DNA from: Haematococcus lacustris | Lineage: Eukaryota; Chlorophyta; Chlorophyceae; Chlamydomonadales; Haematococcaceae | DNA length: 64,000 nucleotides | Assembly: GCA_030144725.1 (NCBI GenBank) | Contig: JASKMD010000026.1 | Coordinates: forward strand, 9,788,616-9,852,615 | Reading direction: 5' to 3' | In this document: positions 19,471-31,956 of the stretch, piece by piece | Layout of the letters: each line of letters opens with the position of its first letter | Position numbering within the stretch: the stretch's first letter is position 1 | Translations under genes and position numbers: made by a program | Notes under the pieces: model-generated | The model's database searches: none | What the model saw: the letters and a program-made list of their open reading frames with translations, nothing else | Told to the model about the DNA's origin: nothing

Positions 19471-22400
19471 ATGATTGTCGCGATGGCCGCGCAGCCTAGT
19501 GCTATGGCGAGCATAGCCACTGGCTTTGCTAGGGCAATTACAAGGGCGACGTCAGCGACACAGTCTACCGTCGTGAAGGGGCACAGGCTTGTAGACGTAG
19601 TGCCACCAGACGTAGTGTCGGACGTATTTAGCCACGCCCTAAAGAAGCAGACGGGCGTGAGCCTCAAGTATATGCAGGTGGGCAGGTTTGCTTCGCCGAC
19701 CTGCGACTAGCGCTGAGTCAATGCTCACCGCAATTGCCTTGCTGTGTGCTTGCAGGATTTTGGAGCAAATCCAATCGAGCGCCAGCTCACCTTGTCAGCC
19801 CAGTTCTTGCACAAGGAGTTGCCGGTTCGCCTGGCACACCGCGTTGCGGAGCTGGAGAACCTACCCTACGGCCTGTCCGCACGCAGCAGCATCCTCAAGG
19901 TAAACGCATGAGCGTGTTGCAGCCTTGAACCCCTTAGTCATTGTTTGTGCCAACTGCACGCTGCACACTGCAATGCACGCTGCACTTGGCCAGAGTGCTC
20001 CGGCATGGGGCAGGATGGTTGCCCAGCAGAAACACATGGCCTCACTGACAGCACCCCTACACCCCCGGTAGACTGCGTGCGGCTTCCAAATGTTCGCGGC
20101 AGCAATGTATCGACACTGGAAGCAGCGTCCACCCGCCCTGATACAGCTGCAATAGCAGCCTCAGCCGCAGCCACATCATTGTGGGCACCACCAGAAGCAC
20201 CAGCCACCTCACCTTGTAATGGCTGCTACGCTGCGGCCTTTCCAGCAATTCCACACCCACAGCAGCCCAGCTCAGTCTGTACAGACAGCGGCAGCCAACA
20301 AGCATGCTGCCAGGCACAAGAATGCAAGGCAGAACAATGCAAGGGTGCATGCATGCATGCAAGCACAGGTGCGTGACTGGTATGTGGAGAGCTTTAAAGA
20401 GCTGCGCCAGTTCCAGCCCATAAAAAGCACTGCCGACGAGCTCAAGTTCACGGACCTGCTGCGCTCCATCTACCGGCGGCACGCCAACGTGGTGCCAGTG
20501 ATGGCTAAAGGGGTGGCGGAGCTGCGCCGGGAGCTGGTGCGGCAGCAGTCCTCCCTGGTGGAGATGCCAGAGATCCACCAGTTTCTGGACGGCTTCTACC
20601 TGTCACGTATAGGCATCCGCATCCTCATCGGTGCGCAACAGACAGCAGCAGCAGGAGACGCAGCAGCAGGCGGCAGCAGGAGCAGCAGGCAGCAGTATGC
20701 AGGCAGTAGCAGCAGCAGGCAGCAGCAGCATTGCATGCACCGCCAGCACTAAGGGCAGCAATGACAGCTGTACACACCTAGCTGCCTGGGCAGCCCGGCA
20801 GCAGGTGAGGCTGACAGGCCTATATGTTGAGGCTGGCTGCTCACACTGGGTGATGAGAAGGCCGTCATCTCTGCAGCACAATGCATCACCCAGCTGGGTT
20901 GGGCTGTGGCAGCCAGGGGCAGCTGTGTGCCACACAGCCTGCGGCCCACACTACTGCTCCTTCAGCCCACCTTTTGCCATCATCTGTCACACCGATTGTG
21001 TAGCAGGGCTGCATGACCATGATCTTCCCTTCCCTTCGACAGGTCAGCTTGCACCCAGACCCTCACTGGTATGCTGTGTGGGCGGTGTGCCCCACGCTGC
21101 ATCGTCAGCACCACTATCCGCCATGCCTTCATGCTAATGAACAGGCTAATGTTCATGCTAATGTATCCGCCATGCCTTCATGCTAATGTACAGGCTGCGG
21201 TCCCCACAGCAGCACTGCCACCGTGCACCCCACCCTTGCATGCATGCTCTCCCCCTCGCTGCCTGCGCCCCCACAGGCCAGCACATCGCGCTGCACGAGC
21301 CGCCCAAGTCCAATCACATTGGCCTAATCTGCACACGCTGCTCCCCGGTGCAAGTGGCCCAGGACGCCATCAACGACGCACGAGCCATATGCCTACGGGA
21401 GTACGGGGCGTCCCCAGAGGTCACTGTGTATGGTGACCCCGGCTTCACCTTCCCGTGAGTCATCACGTGCGCCACTGGCAGCTAGGGGTAGCGGGTGGCC
21501 AAAGATGCGTACGGGGTCCTTTGAGTCAGGGGCAGGTGGGAGCCTGGCCGTAAGCTGCCCTGTGTGCATGGAGTTGGCTGAGGTCTGGCTGTCAAAGAGA
21601 ACCAGGGCGGTCTGCAGGCACAGAGCACTCCTCCCTCATCTCCCTTAAATATAGCATAAGCAGTTGTCACCATCATCTGTGTACTCGACTCCCTTCACCG
21701 CTCCTCACCCTATCTCCCTTCAACTTACAATGAGCAGTTGCCACTATCTTCATCATCATCAGCAGCAGCAGCAGCAGCACCATCATCAGCAGCAGCAGCA
21801 GCACCATAATTAACAGCAGCAGCGGCAGCCTGCCATTACCATTACCATCACCATCACCATCACCATCGTATGCTGTTTGTACCACTGTTTGTGCGTTGCA
21901 GCTATGTTCCCAGCCACTTGCACCATATGGTGTTTGAGCTGGTCAAGAACAGCTTGAGGGCGGTCCAGGACAAGTTTGAGCATGCAGACGTGGACTCGGA
22001 CCCCCCTCCCATCAGGTCAGCAGCGCCCTGCACTGCCCCTGTGCAGCTGGGCTACAACAGGCAGGGCTGGAAGTTTGGCTGCACCACTGCCATGCTGCAT
22101 GTGTACTGCCTGGTGGTGGTGATGGCGGTGGCGAGGGTGATGGTGATGGTGGGTTTGACGTCTTACCAGCTGATAGGTGGCATGAGAGTAAAATAGTACC
22201 TGCATGGCATCACCTACAATTAGCCAGGCCTCCCTTGCCCTCCTCCCTTACCCGCTGGACCCCACCCTGCACTTCTGCTGCTGTTGGATGGACTCACTTC
22301 CCTTGCCATCTGCACTGTCACCCACACTCGGTGGCTGCCACCTCTTGGCTGCGCAGGCTGGTAGTCGCAGAAGGAGGGGAGGACGTGACAATCAAGGTCA

Positions 22401-24146
22401 GGCGAGGGGAGCAGCAACAGCAGCAGTCACAGCTGCAATGCACCACTAAAACAGTCACAGCAGCAGCGAGAGCAGCAATCATGGCTGTAGTAATGCACGG
22501 ATGCATTTGCATACCAGGCAGGGCAGGGCAGGGCAGGGCTGGGCTGTGTCGAGTGCATAGAGATCGGCTGGGGTGTCATATTAGTGAAATGCTTGAAATA
22601 GCTGGCCCTTTCCGTGATGGCCACTGTGTTGCTTCAAGGCCTTCGTCCTGCTGCCTGCATCTGAAAGGCTGTCACTGTCGCCTGTATTGAAGGAAGGCAG
22701 GGCCAGCCATTGTCTGTCTCACGCAGGGCTGTGAGTTGCTGGTCCAGGTCGTCGCTCCCACTGAACCTGCCTGTGACCCTAAAGAAGGGGTCTGGTGTCA
22801 GGCCTTGCTCACAACCTCTGTGCCTTTGCCTGTCCAGTAAGGAGCCAGGCCAGGGTGCTGGCTGTGGCTGTGGCTTTGCCTCCATGGGCATGCATGCGTG
22901 AGGTACTGGTGTTGGTGTGGTGTGGTGTGGTGTTGTGTACAGGTCAGTGATGAAGGGGGAGGCATCCCCAGGTCAGGCATGTGCAACATCTGGACCTATC
23001 TCTACTCCACAGCCAAGCAGCCGGTGGAGATGGAGAATGTGAGTCAGGCCAGCAGCAGCAGCAGCAGCCTTCAACCCCCTTGTGACCCAGCAGCAGCATC
23101 CACCCACCCTATGCCTGCTCAGTCGACTTGCTTGAATAGCTGCCCTTGACAGGGAAATAGAAGGGAAGGCCATGGCCAGGGGGTGGCATCGGGTCGGGTT
23201 GATGAATATCGGCCTAGTTGCTGCACTCGCACCCAGCAGGGGCAGGGAAGGTTGGCAGCCAGCTACAGCCAGCTACACCAAACACAGCATCCCTGGCCAG
23301 ACATTGGGGTGTTTGCAATGGCTAGGATAGGGGTGGGCTCCATTAGCATGGCATGACCACTTGACCCCGCTCGCAAGCCTGCCCTGCCCTGCCACCAGCC
23401 TTCATCCACCAGCCTGCACCAAAGTGCCCTGCCAGGAGGGTGTAGAGGATGGTCCTGATCAGCCACAAGCCCTACCCGGTGACCTGTCATCCTCGTGCCT
23501 CGAGCCTGCCTGCTCATGCTGCCATTGTGTTGACATACAGAGACTGCCTGGCACGTACCCAGCAGGGGCAGGGGTGGTGGCAACCACGCACAGCAGCCTT
23601 GCTCAGTCACACCTCCCTCACACAAGCATACCATCACTCACCTCCCTCCTCGTTATCATGCGCATATGCACACACTCGGAGTGTGCATGGCTCTGCGGTG
23701 CAGGTCCAGGACAATGACGGGCCTGTGGTGCTGGCTGGGTACGGGTGAGTGCCCCACTTGCCTGAGTTGGGCTTAGCAGACTATCAACAGCACTGCTGCA
23801 GAGTCGATCAGGATCGAGCTAGCTAGACAGCCAGCCAGCCAATCCTGCTCAGTGGGAGTGGCTATCCTGCCCCAATGGCTAGCAGCAAGCCCTGGCACGG
23901 ACAGGGGCAGGCCATCTTCACACACCGTCACCAGCAAAAAAACCGGCACCCATGTGCCTCATGTTGCACTTGCCTCCACTCATGCTGCATGTGCCTTCAT
24001 GCCACTTCAGGTACGGCCTGCCCATCAGCCGCCTCTACGCCCGCTACTTTGGAGGCGATTTGCAAATCATTTCCATGGAGGGCTATGGCACTGACGCCTA
24101 CCTGCACCTCAATCGCCTGGGCAACTCCCAAGAACCCCTGCCCTGA
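19471..24146 (+). CDS. PDK: pyruvate dehydrogenase kinase, mitochondrial
   Basis: Nine exons in phase: 19471-19677, 19756-19899, 20369-20630, 21277-21454, 21902-22015, 22357-22396, 22943-23038, 23704-23744 and 24011-24146 (TGA). They give about 405 residues; plant PDK is about 366, and the extra length is an N-terminal presequence rich in A, T, R and S. The enzyme phosphorylates the E1-alpha subunit and switches off the mitochondrial pyruvate dehydrogenase complex. The N-terminal helical domain has [46 protein letters not shown] and [20 protein letters not shown]. The GHKL ATPase fold has the N-box [13 protein letters not shown], the G1 box VSDEGGGI and the G2 region [20 protein letters not shown]. 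The C-terminus [13 protein letters not shown] is as in plants. All expected motifs are intact. ATG 19471 was chosen as the first ATG in frame with a plausible presequence. Confidence 0.95.
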
Positions 24147-24149
24147 GCC

Positions 24150-24555
24150 CTGAGCCATAGCTGGACCTCTGGCTGCTGGTTGCTAGCTGGAGCCCTGGCC
24201 TGGACATGGACCGCAGCCCTGACCCTGGTCTAAATTGGACTGGCCCACAGCCCTGGCCTTCGTCTGGACTGGCGCTGGTCCTGATCCTGTGACACAGCCC
24301 CTGGCCCCCATTCTGGGTCGCGCCGTGTTTGTCACGTCACATCCAGCAAGTGGTGCCGCCCTCCCCACCGTCGCTGGCACAGGGAGTAGGTCAGGCATAC
24401 CCCACAGCACTGGCCAGCTGATGCTGATGTCAGGTGCTGCTGGGCCTCACTCCCCTGACAGTAGTTCGAGCTGGAGGGATGGCAGGGGGGAGTGAGAGGG
24501 TGTTCACTGCCTCTGCACCGCCCTGTTGCCGACCCGCCACCCCTTCATGCCACAC
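24150..24555. repeat. dispersed repeat R350, copy 2, in PDK 3' flank
   Basis: It matches 12650-13020 in the same orientation and begins within a few bases of the PDK stop codon, so it probably forms part of the PDK 3' UTR or its downstream flank. Confidence 0.7.
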
Positions 24556-25654
24556 AGGCCCCAGCCAGCGCAGCGCTGGGCAGGGGGAAGAGCAGGCACA
24601 TGGGGCAGCGCAGAAAAGCAAACAGAAACAGGCGCGGAGCAAGGTGTGAGGCACTACAGCTGTGGTGCCCTGCCTGCCTGGTGTGACAGCCAGCACCGAT
24701 GGACAAGGTGGGCAGCCCAGGCACTCGTGAACAGGAGGACCTGACAGGAGGACCTGGGCTCGCGTAACTGCTCTACTCTGTAGCGGAGTTCTGTAGGCAG
24801 AGCCAGGACGCTGTTGATCGCCTCGAGCCTGAGGGGTAGGAATTGTTGCAGGCTAGACTTTTGGCCACCCCGTGGCCATCAGGAGGGCCTGTGCTGGCTG
24901 CAATGATGTCCACTGCGGCCAGTGATGCTGTAGAGGGGCGGTCAGGGTCACGACGAGGGAGCAGCAGGGGGCTGCAATGAGGCCTCTTCGCATTATCATA
25001 AGCGTGTACTGCGTGAGAGCGCTGAGGGAGTGACAGCAGTCGTGGGTCCTTGCTTGGGGTTGCCCCATGGCCAAAGCGCTGCCTAGCAAACACATGGGGA
25101 TGCCCTCAACATTAGCACGCCTGGGAAGTCCTGGGCTCAGGCTGGCTTACTGTCGCGCAGTTGAAAATTGTGACATTTGGAGTGAAATCTATTGGACAGG
25201 GGTGCATGGTCGATGGGCATGCACCAGCATCGACACTGCCACAGTTTAGAAAAGCTCAAAGCGAGGAAAGAATGTTGTTGGTCGTGTGCTTGTATTTGGC
25301 AGGGAACTCCCTTGTGTCTGCGTACATGGCCTGTTGGTGAAGCACTCACTATGGGGTGGACAAGCGAAGGTGTACATGTGGCCGGGGTGGACAAGCCAAG
25401 GTGGCATCGTGTTCGGCTTACTGGTGGCAACCAGGGTCATGACGGGCAACGGGTGGTGATGTGTATCTCAATTTGCCCTTTGGACATGTATGTGCCCGTC
25501 GACAGGCCCATGGACTTCGGCAAGTTATGGTATTCCTGCCAACTCATGCCATTGCCACTGCATGCATCTGCACCTGAATTCACCCTGCTGTACTCAACCT
25601 CAAAGCCCTACCACGGTGACATCACTGTGGTGCATTACTTGAAGCGCTCGGCAG
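24556..25654. other. intergenic, nothing recognised
   Basis: A long plus-strand open frame (25192-25830) crosses this region into a Fanzor 3' end. It has no recognisable domain, and I do not accept it as a gene. Confidence 0.4.
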
Positions 25655-25795
25655 TCAAACAAAACTCATTCGACATGGAACAACATGTTCGAATGTTGGT
25701 AATCTCACTCTCCACACACTACTCCAAAAAAGTTGAAGCGTCCTCGGTCGCACCCTTGATGAGTATAAACCCCACACCGGTGGCACTTTCACATA
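25655..25795 (-). mobile_element. solo 3' end of Fanzor family A element (1)
   Basis: It matches 1280-1420 and 43160-43300 in the same orientation: CAAACAAAACTCATTC, then CGTCCTCGGTCGCACCCTTG and CGGTGGCACTTTC. No coding part is attached. Confidence 0.75.
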
Positions 25796-25995
25796 TGGGT
25801 GAGCTCCACCAGCATGACATGATCACCTGACCCCACTCGCAAGCAACTCACAAGAAAGCGCCTGGCAGGATGCTGCATGTACTACATCTCACACACATTG
25901 CGCCAACAAACCCACAAGCCTGTTCTGCCATGGACTGCACGCTCCTCTGAGGGCTGACAGCTCTGCTGCTGCTTGGGTATACAGGGCCTCACACA

Positions 25996-26083
25996 GGCCA
26001 ACAAAACTCATTCAACAAGGAATAACATGTTGGACTGTGGGTAATCTCGCTCCGCTACAATCACATTGAAGCATCCTCGGTTT
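25996..26083 (-). mobile_element. solo 3' end of Fanzor family A element (2)
   Basis: This shorter copy carries GGCCAACAAAACTCATTCAA and ACATGTTGGACTGTGGGTAA and breaks off after GCATCCTCGG. It lies about 200 bp from another copy (25655-25795) in the same orientation. Confidence 0.75.
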
Positions 26084-26519
26084 AACACTCGGACTAACAC
26101 AGGCCCAGAAGCAGGAGGGTTGCAGGGCGCAGCTGGGCGGACTAAGCTAGCTTCCATGTTTCTCCATGTTCAGGAATGTACCATGAACGTCACCCACCAG
26201 CTCCAATCAAAGCCAGCCCACAAGCGATACAGCCCCCCCTGCAGCCTAGCAAAGTATTGCGCTGGTGGGGTCCCTGCACCTGCCTTCGCCTCATCCACCC
26301 TCTGCCAAGCTTGCTGCTGCTGCTGGGGCTGGGCAGGGGGCCATGCCTGGCTGGGCCCCTTCTTGTGGGCGGCCTCCATGCCTGGGGTGGGCCCCACTGA
26401 CCCGGGTGCACCTGCCCAGTGTGTGGGAGGACCTGGAGGGCTGCTAGCTGCCAGGCTGTGCCCGGATGTGGGTCCATATGGCCCTTGTGTTGTGCTCTCA
26501 CATTCCTTCCCTTCCCTCC

Positions 26520-27299
26520 TCATCGAGGCAGGTCTCCAGGCAATGTGTACAAGCCAAGGTTGGGGAGTACAAACCTGCGCAAATGAAATTGGTTGATGTG
26601 ACGCATGCAAGGCTGGTCATAAGCTGGGCATGTGGCTATGCGCGCACCTGAAGATCACCCAGCCCCCTATTACAATGAACACGGATGCGTAGGCCGCCTT
26701 GTTGGCCCAGAACAGTATGCCTCGCCTACCAAGGTACAGCTCTGTAATCTGCTAGGACAGCATAGGACGTGGGTGCTGACCCCTGTTGGCTCTAGTCGTG
26801 ACACTTCGCCAGAGAGCAAGACAGCGCCGCGAGTCTTAACTAGGCGTCCTCAAGTGCATGAGGCCACATAGGTTACCTTGTCGCCTAATGTCATGTTGTC
26901 AAAACCCTCTGGGAACAGTTGACCCTCCTTCCATTCAGCTCGATTGCTGGCCTCCTCGACCTGATCATCCACCAAGTGGCAGGCATCTGTGTACCCCTTG
27001 GGCCTGGTGGCAATGCTGCTGATGTGACAGCTTCTCCCTGTGCTGCTGGCTGCTGCGCATCGGACCTTGGTTTCCTGGCCTCTTATTTGGATCTTCCGTG
27101 GAGGAGCCGCGACACCTGATGCGCGCTTCTTTTTGCGGACTGCATCCTCTAGCTGTGCGAGCCTCGCCTCGTCATCAAGCAGCCCTGGGCGTGACTCCGA
27201 TGGCTCCGCTCGAATTACTACACTACAAAGTCTGTGCCGGGCACCAGCATGCCACCCTGTGCACGGCACTGAGCAACGAAGACGTGGCAGTGCAGCCAT
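26520..27299 (-). CDS. conserved plastid-targeted single-span membrane protein
   Basis: Four exons in phase: 27299-27066, 26960-26877, 26748-26648 and 26574-26520 (TGA), giving 157 residues. The first about 35 residues are rich in A, R and S and look like a plastid transit peptide. Then come a charged helix (DDEARLAQLEDAVRKKKR), RKIQIRGQETK, the block AEWKEGQLFPEGFDNM and ITELYLGRRGILFWANKAAY. One membrane span follows (ASVFIVIGGWVIFRFVLP), then a short tail ending LGLYTLPGDLPR. From memory, plants and algae have uncharacterised chloroplast proteins with the same blocks. I do not know a proven function. It is divergent from TRAP-beta, with about 400 bp between starts. Confidence 0.8.
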
Positions 27300-27699
27300 G
27301 TCTAAGTCCTTGCCTGTCGTCGGATGTCAACCAAGGGCAGCCAATACGATGCACATGGGTTAGGGTCATGGGGTAAGGTATGAGGCAATGTGGGACCCAG
27401 GACCCACTCCGCTGCTTCGTGACCTGAGTCCGAGTGCATGTCTATCATGTCCAACAGAAAGCACTAGGTATTGTGAACAGCGTCAGTTGAGCTGCCGCAA
27501 GAGGGAAACACATAGTGCTGCAGATACGGTTGGCAGAGGCACGGCTGGCACGAGGGTACAGGTCAGCACGCAGCGCGGTGTTGGGAGGGGGGAAATGCAT
27601 AGATGTTTTTTCTACATTAGCCGGGCCCATGTGCAAACCACGGAGTTTGAGTCGGACGCATAAGAGACACATTTGTGCCGTACCCACACTTGGCTTAGA
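27300..27699. promoter_or_regulatory. shared promoter region, plastid protein and TRAP-beta
   Basis: This 400-bp gap lies between two divergent start codons and must hold both promoters. I could not identify a TATA box or specific operator. Confidence 0.45.
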
Positions 27700-28730
27700 A
27701 TGAAGCGCTGCGCCTGGTCCCTTGCAGTGCTGCTTGTCCTAGCAGTTAGTCGAGCCAGCGATGTGTCCGACGACGAGTATGCAGACTCGGAGAAGGGACA
27801 CATCATTGCGCACAAGTATGTCGTAGCTGCGCTGGAGCCCCAGCTTTCATACCCGATCATCGTCCAAGGCCGGAATTGCACTGTGGAGGTCGTCTTGCAC
27901 AACACTGGCAGCAGGTCAGTCTAGCAAGGATCGGTAAAAAAAGTTTACCGCGCGCTGAGCTGTCGCTGGTCTGATCTGAAAGTCGTATTGCCAATCTGCA
28001 TTGCAGCACTGCATTCGACGTGGTCTTGGTAGACGTGTTGCCTGCTGGGGCGCAACTCCTCGACGGCTCTCTGAGCGTGACCTTCCCCAAGATCAGCTCA
28101 GGGTCGGCTGCGAAGCACCGCTACACCATGCTTTTCACGTCAGGTGGCAGCCTGGAGGTCACATACTTGCCACAAGGCACTGTGACATACAAGGCTGATG
28201 CAGATGGTTCACAGCAGGTGTGTATGAATTGAGGAAGATTCACATGTATGTGTTTTAGTATGTGCGTTCTATTCACCAGGTGTGCATGTTGGCCTGCTTC
28301 TGCAGACTGGTCTGACATCGCGGAGTGGTCTCTTCCTACTGACTCCAGTGCAGCAGATCACTCGTTATGCGTTGTATGCGGTGAGTGGCATTTTCAGCCA
28401 TGAGACTGTCCCAGTGCAAGATTGTGGCATCCCACGTACTGCCCATGTAGCTGTCACCGCCTGCCAAAGTGCTGTCTCATGTGCATGGTGGCAACACTGT
28501 GTGGTCAATCATCAGCCTGTGTCATCGTTGTGCCTTTTCAGGGGACCTGGGCATCTCTAGGTATCTGCCGAACACCTGGCCACTGGCGGAACATGGCCAT
28601 TTTCTTGGGCCTGGTGTTCGGGTTGTTGGGCGCAAACGTTGGGGTTAAGCAGTTTGGGGCTTCCCGCAGCAACACGCTCCGCAAGGCAGCCTTGCAGGAG
28701 TTCGAGAAGGTTGCTGGCAAGAGTGATTGA
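27700..28730 (+). CDS. SSR2: translocon-associated protein subunit beta (TRAP-beta/SSR2)
   Basis: Four exons in phase: 27700-27914, 28007-28217, 28306-28380 and 28542-28730 (TGA), giving 229 residues. TRAP-beta is part of the heterotetramer beside the Sec61 channel in the ER membrane and helps insertion of some secretory proteins. A signal peptide (CAWSLAVLLVLAVSRA) is followed by a luminal beta-sandwich domain. That domain has an N-glycosylation-type NCT (about residue 58), HNTGSSTAFDVVLVD and LSVTFPKISSGSAAKHRYT. Near residue 184-202 lies the membrane span MAIFLGLVFGLLGANVGV, then a short basic cytosolic tail. Order and length fit the family. The start was chosen at the ATG that gives the signal peptide. 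Confidence 0.88.
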
Positions 28731-29039
28731 ACAGATGGCAAGGCAAGGCAGCCATGGTTGCAGTATTTTATCCTCCTTGTACTCCCAAGGCTTGGTCCTA
28801 GTTCTCAATTGTCACACATTGTGACTGAACATGACATTGGTTCCCATTCTTTTGTTGGCCTCGAGACAGGGCGAAACTGCGTAGTAGCAGTCCCCAGCCA
28901 TGTCACTAGCTTTGCCCCTGCACCTAGCTAGGATACCTCTTGTATCGTGGGTGCTGCTAACTTTACCTATCACAGACAACCGATTGCTAGGAAATGAAGG
29001 AGACGAAAGCTAGAAGAGTGAGAGTAACCCACCGCCACC
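28731..29039. other. TRAP-beta 3' flank, nothing else recognised
   Basis: Moderate-GC 3' UTR-like sequence. I see no gene or repeat. Confidence 0.4.
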
Positions 29040-29763
29040 ACAATTGGGTAGGTGTCTGGACCAGCCAAACAACACTCATCCCCTTCATGGATCCCCCTAG
29101 CAGCCACCCTCCTCACCCACGCCTGTCCCTCTCTCCACCCTGCTCACACCCTCCTTCTTTCTACCCAAGCCACCATTCCTGACATTTCTCGAGGCATCAT
29201 AGGCCTCCCTGCACTCCACCAACCCCACCTACCCCCCCAAGGCATCATTACCCTCATGTGCCAAGCCCTCCAAGCCCTCGGCCCTTTATCCCTTCCCGCT
29301 ACATCTCCCAACCAACCCCTCCCAGTTACACCAGTCCCCCTCCAACACCTTACCTCTAAGGTGCGACCGGCCAACCTAGAATTCTATTTCTAGGTTTCTA
29401 GGCTCAGGAAAATCTTTTAGGTTTCCAGCCGGCCAACCTAGAATATATTTCTAGGTTTCTAGGCTCAGGAAAAATTTCTAGGTTTCCGAGCCACCTAGAA
29501 TTCTATGGGCGTGCCCTACTTACCTCCCTCTCTTGGTCCTCACCCACCACCTCTACCCCTCGGGTCTTCCCCACCCTCATTGGGACCCCTGTGAGGATCT
29601 TCACCTCCATGCTCACCCCCCACATCACCTCCGCCCGCAAGCAGGCCCACATCTCTTACATCACCCAAGCTCTATCCACACCTCACCCACCTACCTCTCG
29701 AGCGCTAGCCCTTCAAGCTTTCACTACCAACCTTAACAAAGCCTGGAAGATTCCTTGCTCCAA
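29040..29763 (+). pseudogene. LINE open reading frame, 5' part (split by CACTA element)
   Basis: Plus-strand coding-like sequence is rich in P, T, S and L and includes ITSARKQAHISYITQAL and FTTNLNKAWKIPCSN. It ends exactly at the left end of the CACTA element, and the frame continues at 39402 as LLKETLWRLS after the transposon. It is also interrupted at 29357-29498 by a 142-bp repeat element. No intact reverse transcriptase domain lies in the window, so this is a fragment. Confidence 0.6.
29357..29498. mobile_element. 142-bp short interspersed element, copy 1
   Basis: It begins TAAGGTGCGACCGGCC and ends CCGAGCCACCTAG, with two internal units of about 65 bp containing AACCTAGAATTCTATTTCTA. 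The same element occurs reversed at 54906-55048. It is inserted in the LINE frame. No clear target duplication is seen for this copy. Confidence 0.75.
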
Positions 29764-29779
29764 CACTCAGGCAAATTAG
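29764..29779. repeat. left terminal inverted repeat of CACTA element
   Basis: CACTCAGGCAAATTAG pairs with 39384-39399 with one mismatch. It is preceded by the AA target duplication. Confidence 0.85.
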
Positions 29780-29797
29780 TAACAGCATTTTTTAGAT

Positions 29798-30653
29798 TCA
29801 GAGCCTCGGACTTGGTACATAGTCAAATGAAGGCATTGTAAGATTGGGGGTCGAAACTAAAATTCGTGATTCTGCGCGGTTGGTGAGATACGGCCATGCT
29901 ACAGTACTGTAGGTGTCTACAGTACTGTCGGGGTACCTCGCGACATGCACCACTGCTGCAGGACCAGGTTTACGTCCTGCTGCTGCAGCTGCTGAGCTGG
30001 GCGGCTGGGGTTGGGCTGCATCCTTCTGTCTCCGCTGCCTGCTGGCGGCTGACGGCTGGGGTAGGGGCTGCAGGGGGGGTACAGGGGGGGCCGAGGCCTT
30101 GTTGGCACCAGACCGTGTGCCGACAGGTTGTGCGCTGGCTGCCTCCTGCGACACACTGTCCAGTAGGGGCTCGGCTGCATGCTCCTCACCAGGGCCCTGC
30201 ACAATCACATGCAAAGTCAACATACGCCTACCACATCAGCCTTTGAATGCATGTAGGGGGGATGAGGCAAGCACCAAGGAGCCACCTCACCTGCTGAGAC
30301 GTGGACAAGGGGTACAGGTACACCTCGATGACGATGCCACCAGTCTCATTCCTCCATGTCACGAACGCTAGGGCAGTGTCGTCAAATAGATTACGCCAAG
30401 TAGCCAGGTTGGTCCCCAGGTCAACCATGAGGCCTGCCATGGTGGTGTAGTCCTCTGGAGTATAGGGCACATCAAGAACCGGCTCACGGTCTTCATCGAT
30501 GTACACACGATACAAGTTACCCGTTTTCTTCAGAAACTCTTCCAAGGCTTCAGCGGTGAATGGCGGTCGACGGCGATGAATGCTCATCGGGTCGGTTTCG
30601 CTACCGCCAACATTGAAGATGACCTCTACATCGATGATGGTTGAGGCGGCCAT
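29798..30653 (-). CDS. CACTA accessory protein, unknown function
   Basis: Two exons in phase, 30653-30291 and 30196-29798, give about 253 residues. The N-terminal half (MAASTIIDVEVIFNVGGSET onward) looks like a compact domain with IDEDREPVLDVPYTPEDY and TGGIVIEVYLYPLSTSQQ. The second exon is low-complexity, proline- and alanine-rich (SAASRQRRQKDAAQPQPP). Both ends of the gene lie inside the transposon, and its stop codon is only 34 bp from the terminal repeat. It is transcribed away from the transposase. CACTA elements often carry a second, DNA-binding gene (TnpA/TNP1-like). That role is possible here but no motif proves it. Confidence 0.55.
29899..29931. repeat. left subterminal palindromic repeats
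   Basis: Two CTACAGTACTGTAG-type palindromes, in the same style as the central array (35230-37022) and the right subterminal cluster (39155-39259). They are candidate transposase-binding sites. Confidence 0.75.
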
Positions 30654-31639
30654 TGGTGATAATAGACTGAGCAACGAGGGAAGGATAGTGCACACAGCAA
30701 TGAGTGCGGGTCCGATTTTTGCGCTTGTGTATTGCATCAAACACCACACCCAACCCAACAGTCGCGACCCGCATCAGCCACCGCCGACAGCGCGAGGGGC
30801 GACCCACACTACCACATACTAGCTGAAAGCCTTGTCTAGCACGGCCCATCACAAATAAATGCCACGGCCACGGCCAGGTGGGGCAACCACGCAGGACCCA
30901 TAGTGACAGCTAGCGGCTAGGCCAAAGTCTAAAACAGTGGTGACTCGTGATTGGTCTGATGCAGACCCAACCCGGTCTCCTCGTCGCCCCAACATCGCCC
31001 AGCCATCACAACAACCACCGGAGACGCGCTCCCAACCCTCGTATGTGGCCGACATGGCGATGCTAAAAGTAGGCGGCGTTTACTTACGGCGGTCGACGTT
31101 GGTTGCAGGCATCGCGCTTTGTCACATTGGACTGACTTTGTGCTGACGAAGCGCAATTTACCCTATGTACTTCATCGATTGCAGCATGCTCGACAACAAT
31201 CCCAAGCGGGGATCCCACACCCACCCCGTTCCCCACCCCGTTCCAAGCCAGTGTGGCCTCCTCCCTCGCCTAGTCCCCTGCCACGGCCCCCCACACCCCC
31301 CATGCCAGCTCATCCCCCACCAGATTGGCCTCCTCCCTCACCCTCACCGCTCCCAGGCCTGCCACCCACACCGCTGAGGCCAACGCGTCCACCAGTAGAT
31401 TGGCCACCTCCCTCCCAGGTGTGGCCGCCCCGGCCTTCCACCACCACCTTCCTAGGCCGCCCGGTACCACCCCTACCCCCTGATTCATCCCACCCAACTC
31501 CATGCTCTCCAACGCCGCCACAACGTCCCGGTAGGAACCCAAAGCCTCCCACCCCCCGCCCACCTCCCCCCCCTGCTCCTCAACCCTCCCATCCCACAAC
31601 TCCGCCTCTACAATCCCACCTTCACCGTCTGTCAAATGA

Positions 31640-31956
31640 AGAGCCACTGCGCCCAGGAGATGAAAGGCTCCTGTTGACCCGTGAATGCAAGGACGACCTT
31701 GTTCTTCGGCCAGAGGTGGCTCCACTACGCCCAGGAGATGCAGGGCGGCTGCTGGCCCGTCACTATGAGGACGACCTTGTTCTACGGCCAGAGGTGGCTC
31801 CACTACGCCCAGGAGATGCAGGGCGGCTGCTGGCCCGTCACTATGAGGACGACCTTGTTCTTCGGCCAGAAAAGGCTCCACTGCGCCCAGGAGATGCAGG
31901 GCGCCTGCTGGCCCATCACTATGACGATGACCTTGTTCTCCGGCCAGAGGTGGAGT
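31640..31956 (+). repeat. four 78-bp coding repeats in transposase N-terminus
   Basis: The unit encodes a 26-residue repeat, LRPGDAGRLLARHYEDDLVL plus RPEVAP. The middle two copies are almost identical in DNA and the outer ones diverged, indicating recent tandem duplication. Confidence 0.85.

Noticed and set aside
25192..25830. 212-codon plus-strand frame as a copia-type or other gene
   Set aside because: No recognisable motif, no splice partners, and its 3' part is a Fanzor noncoding end.
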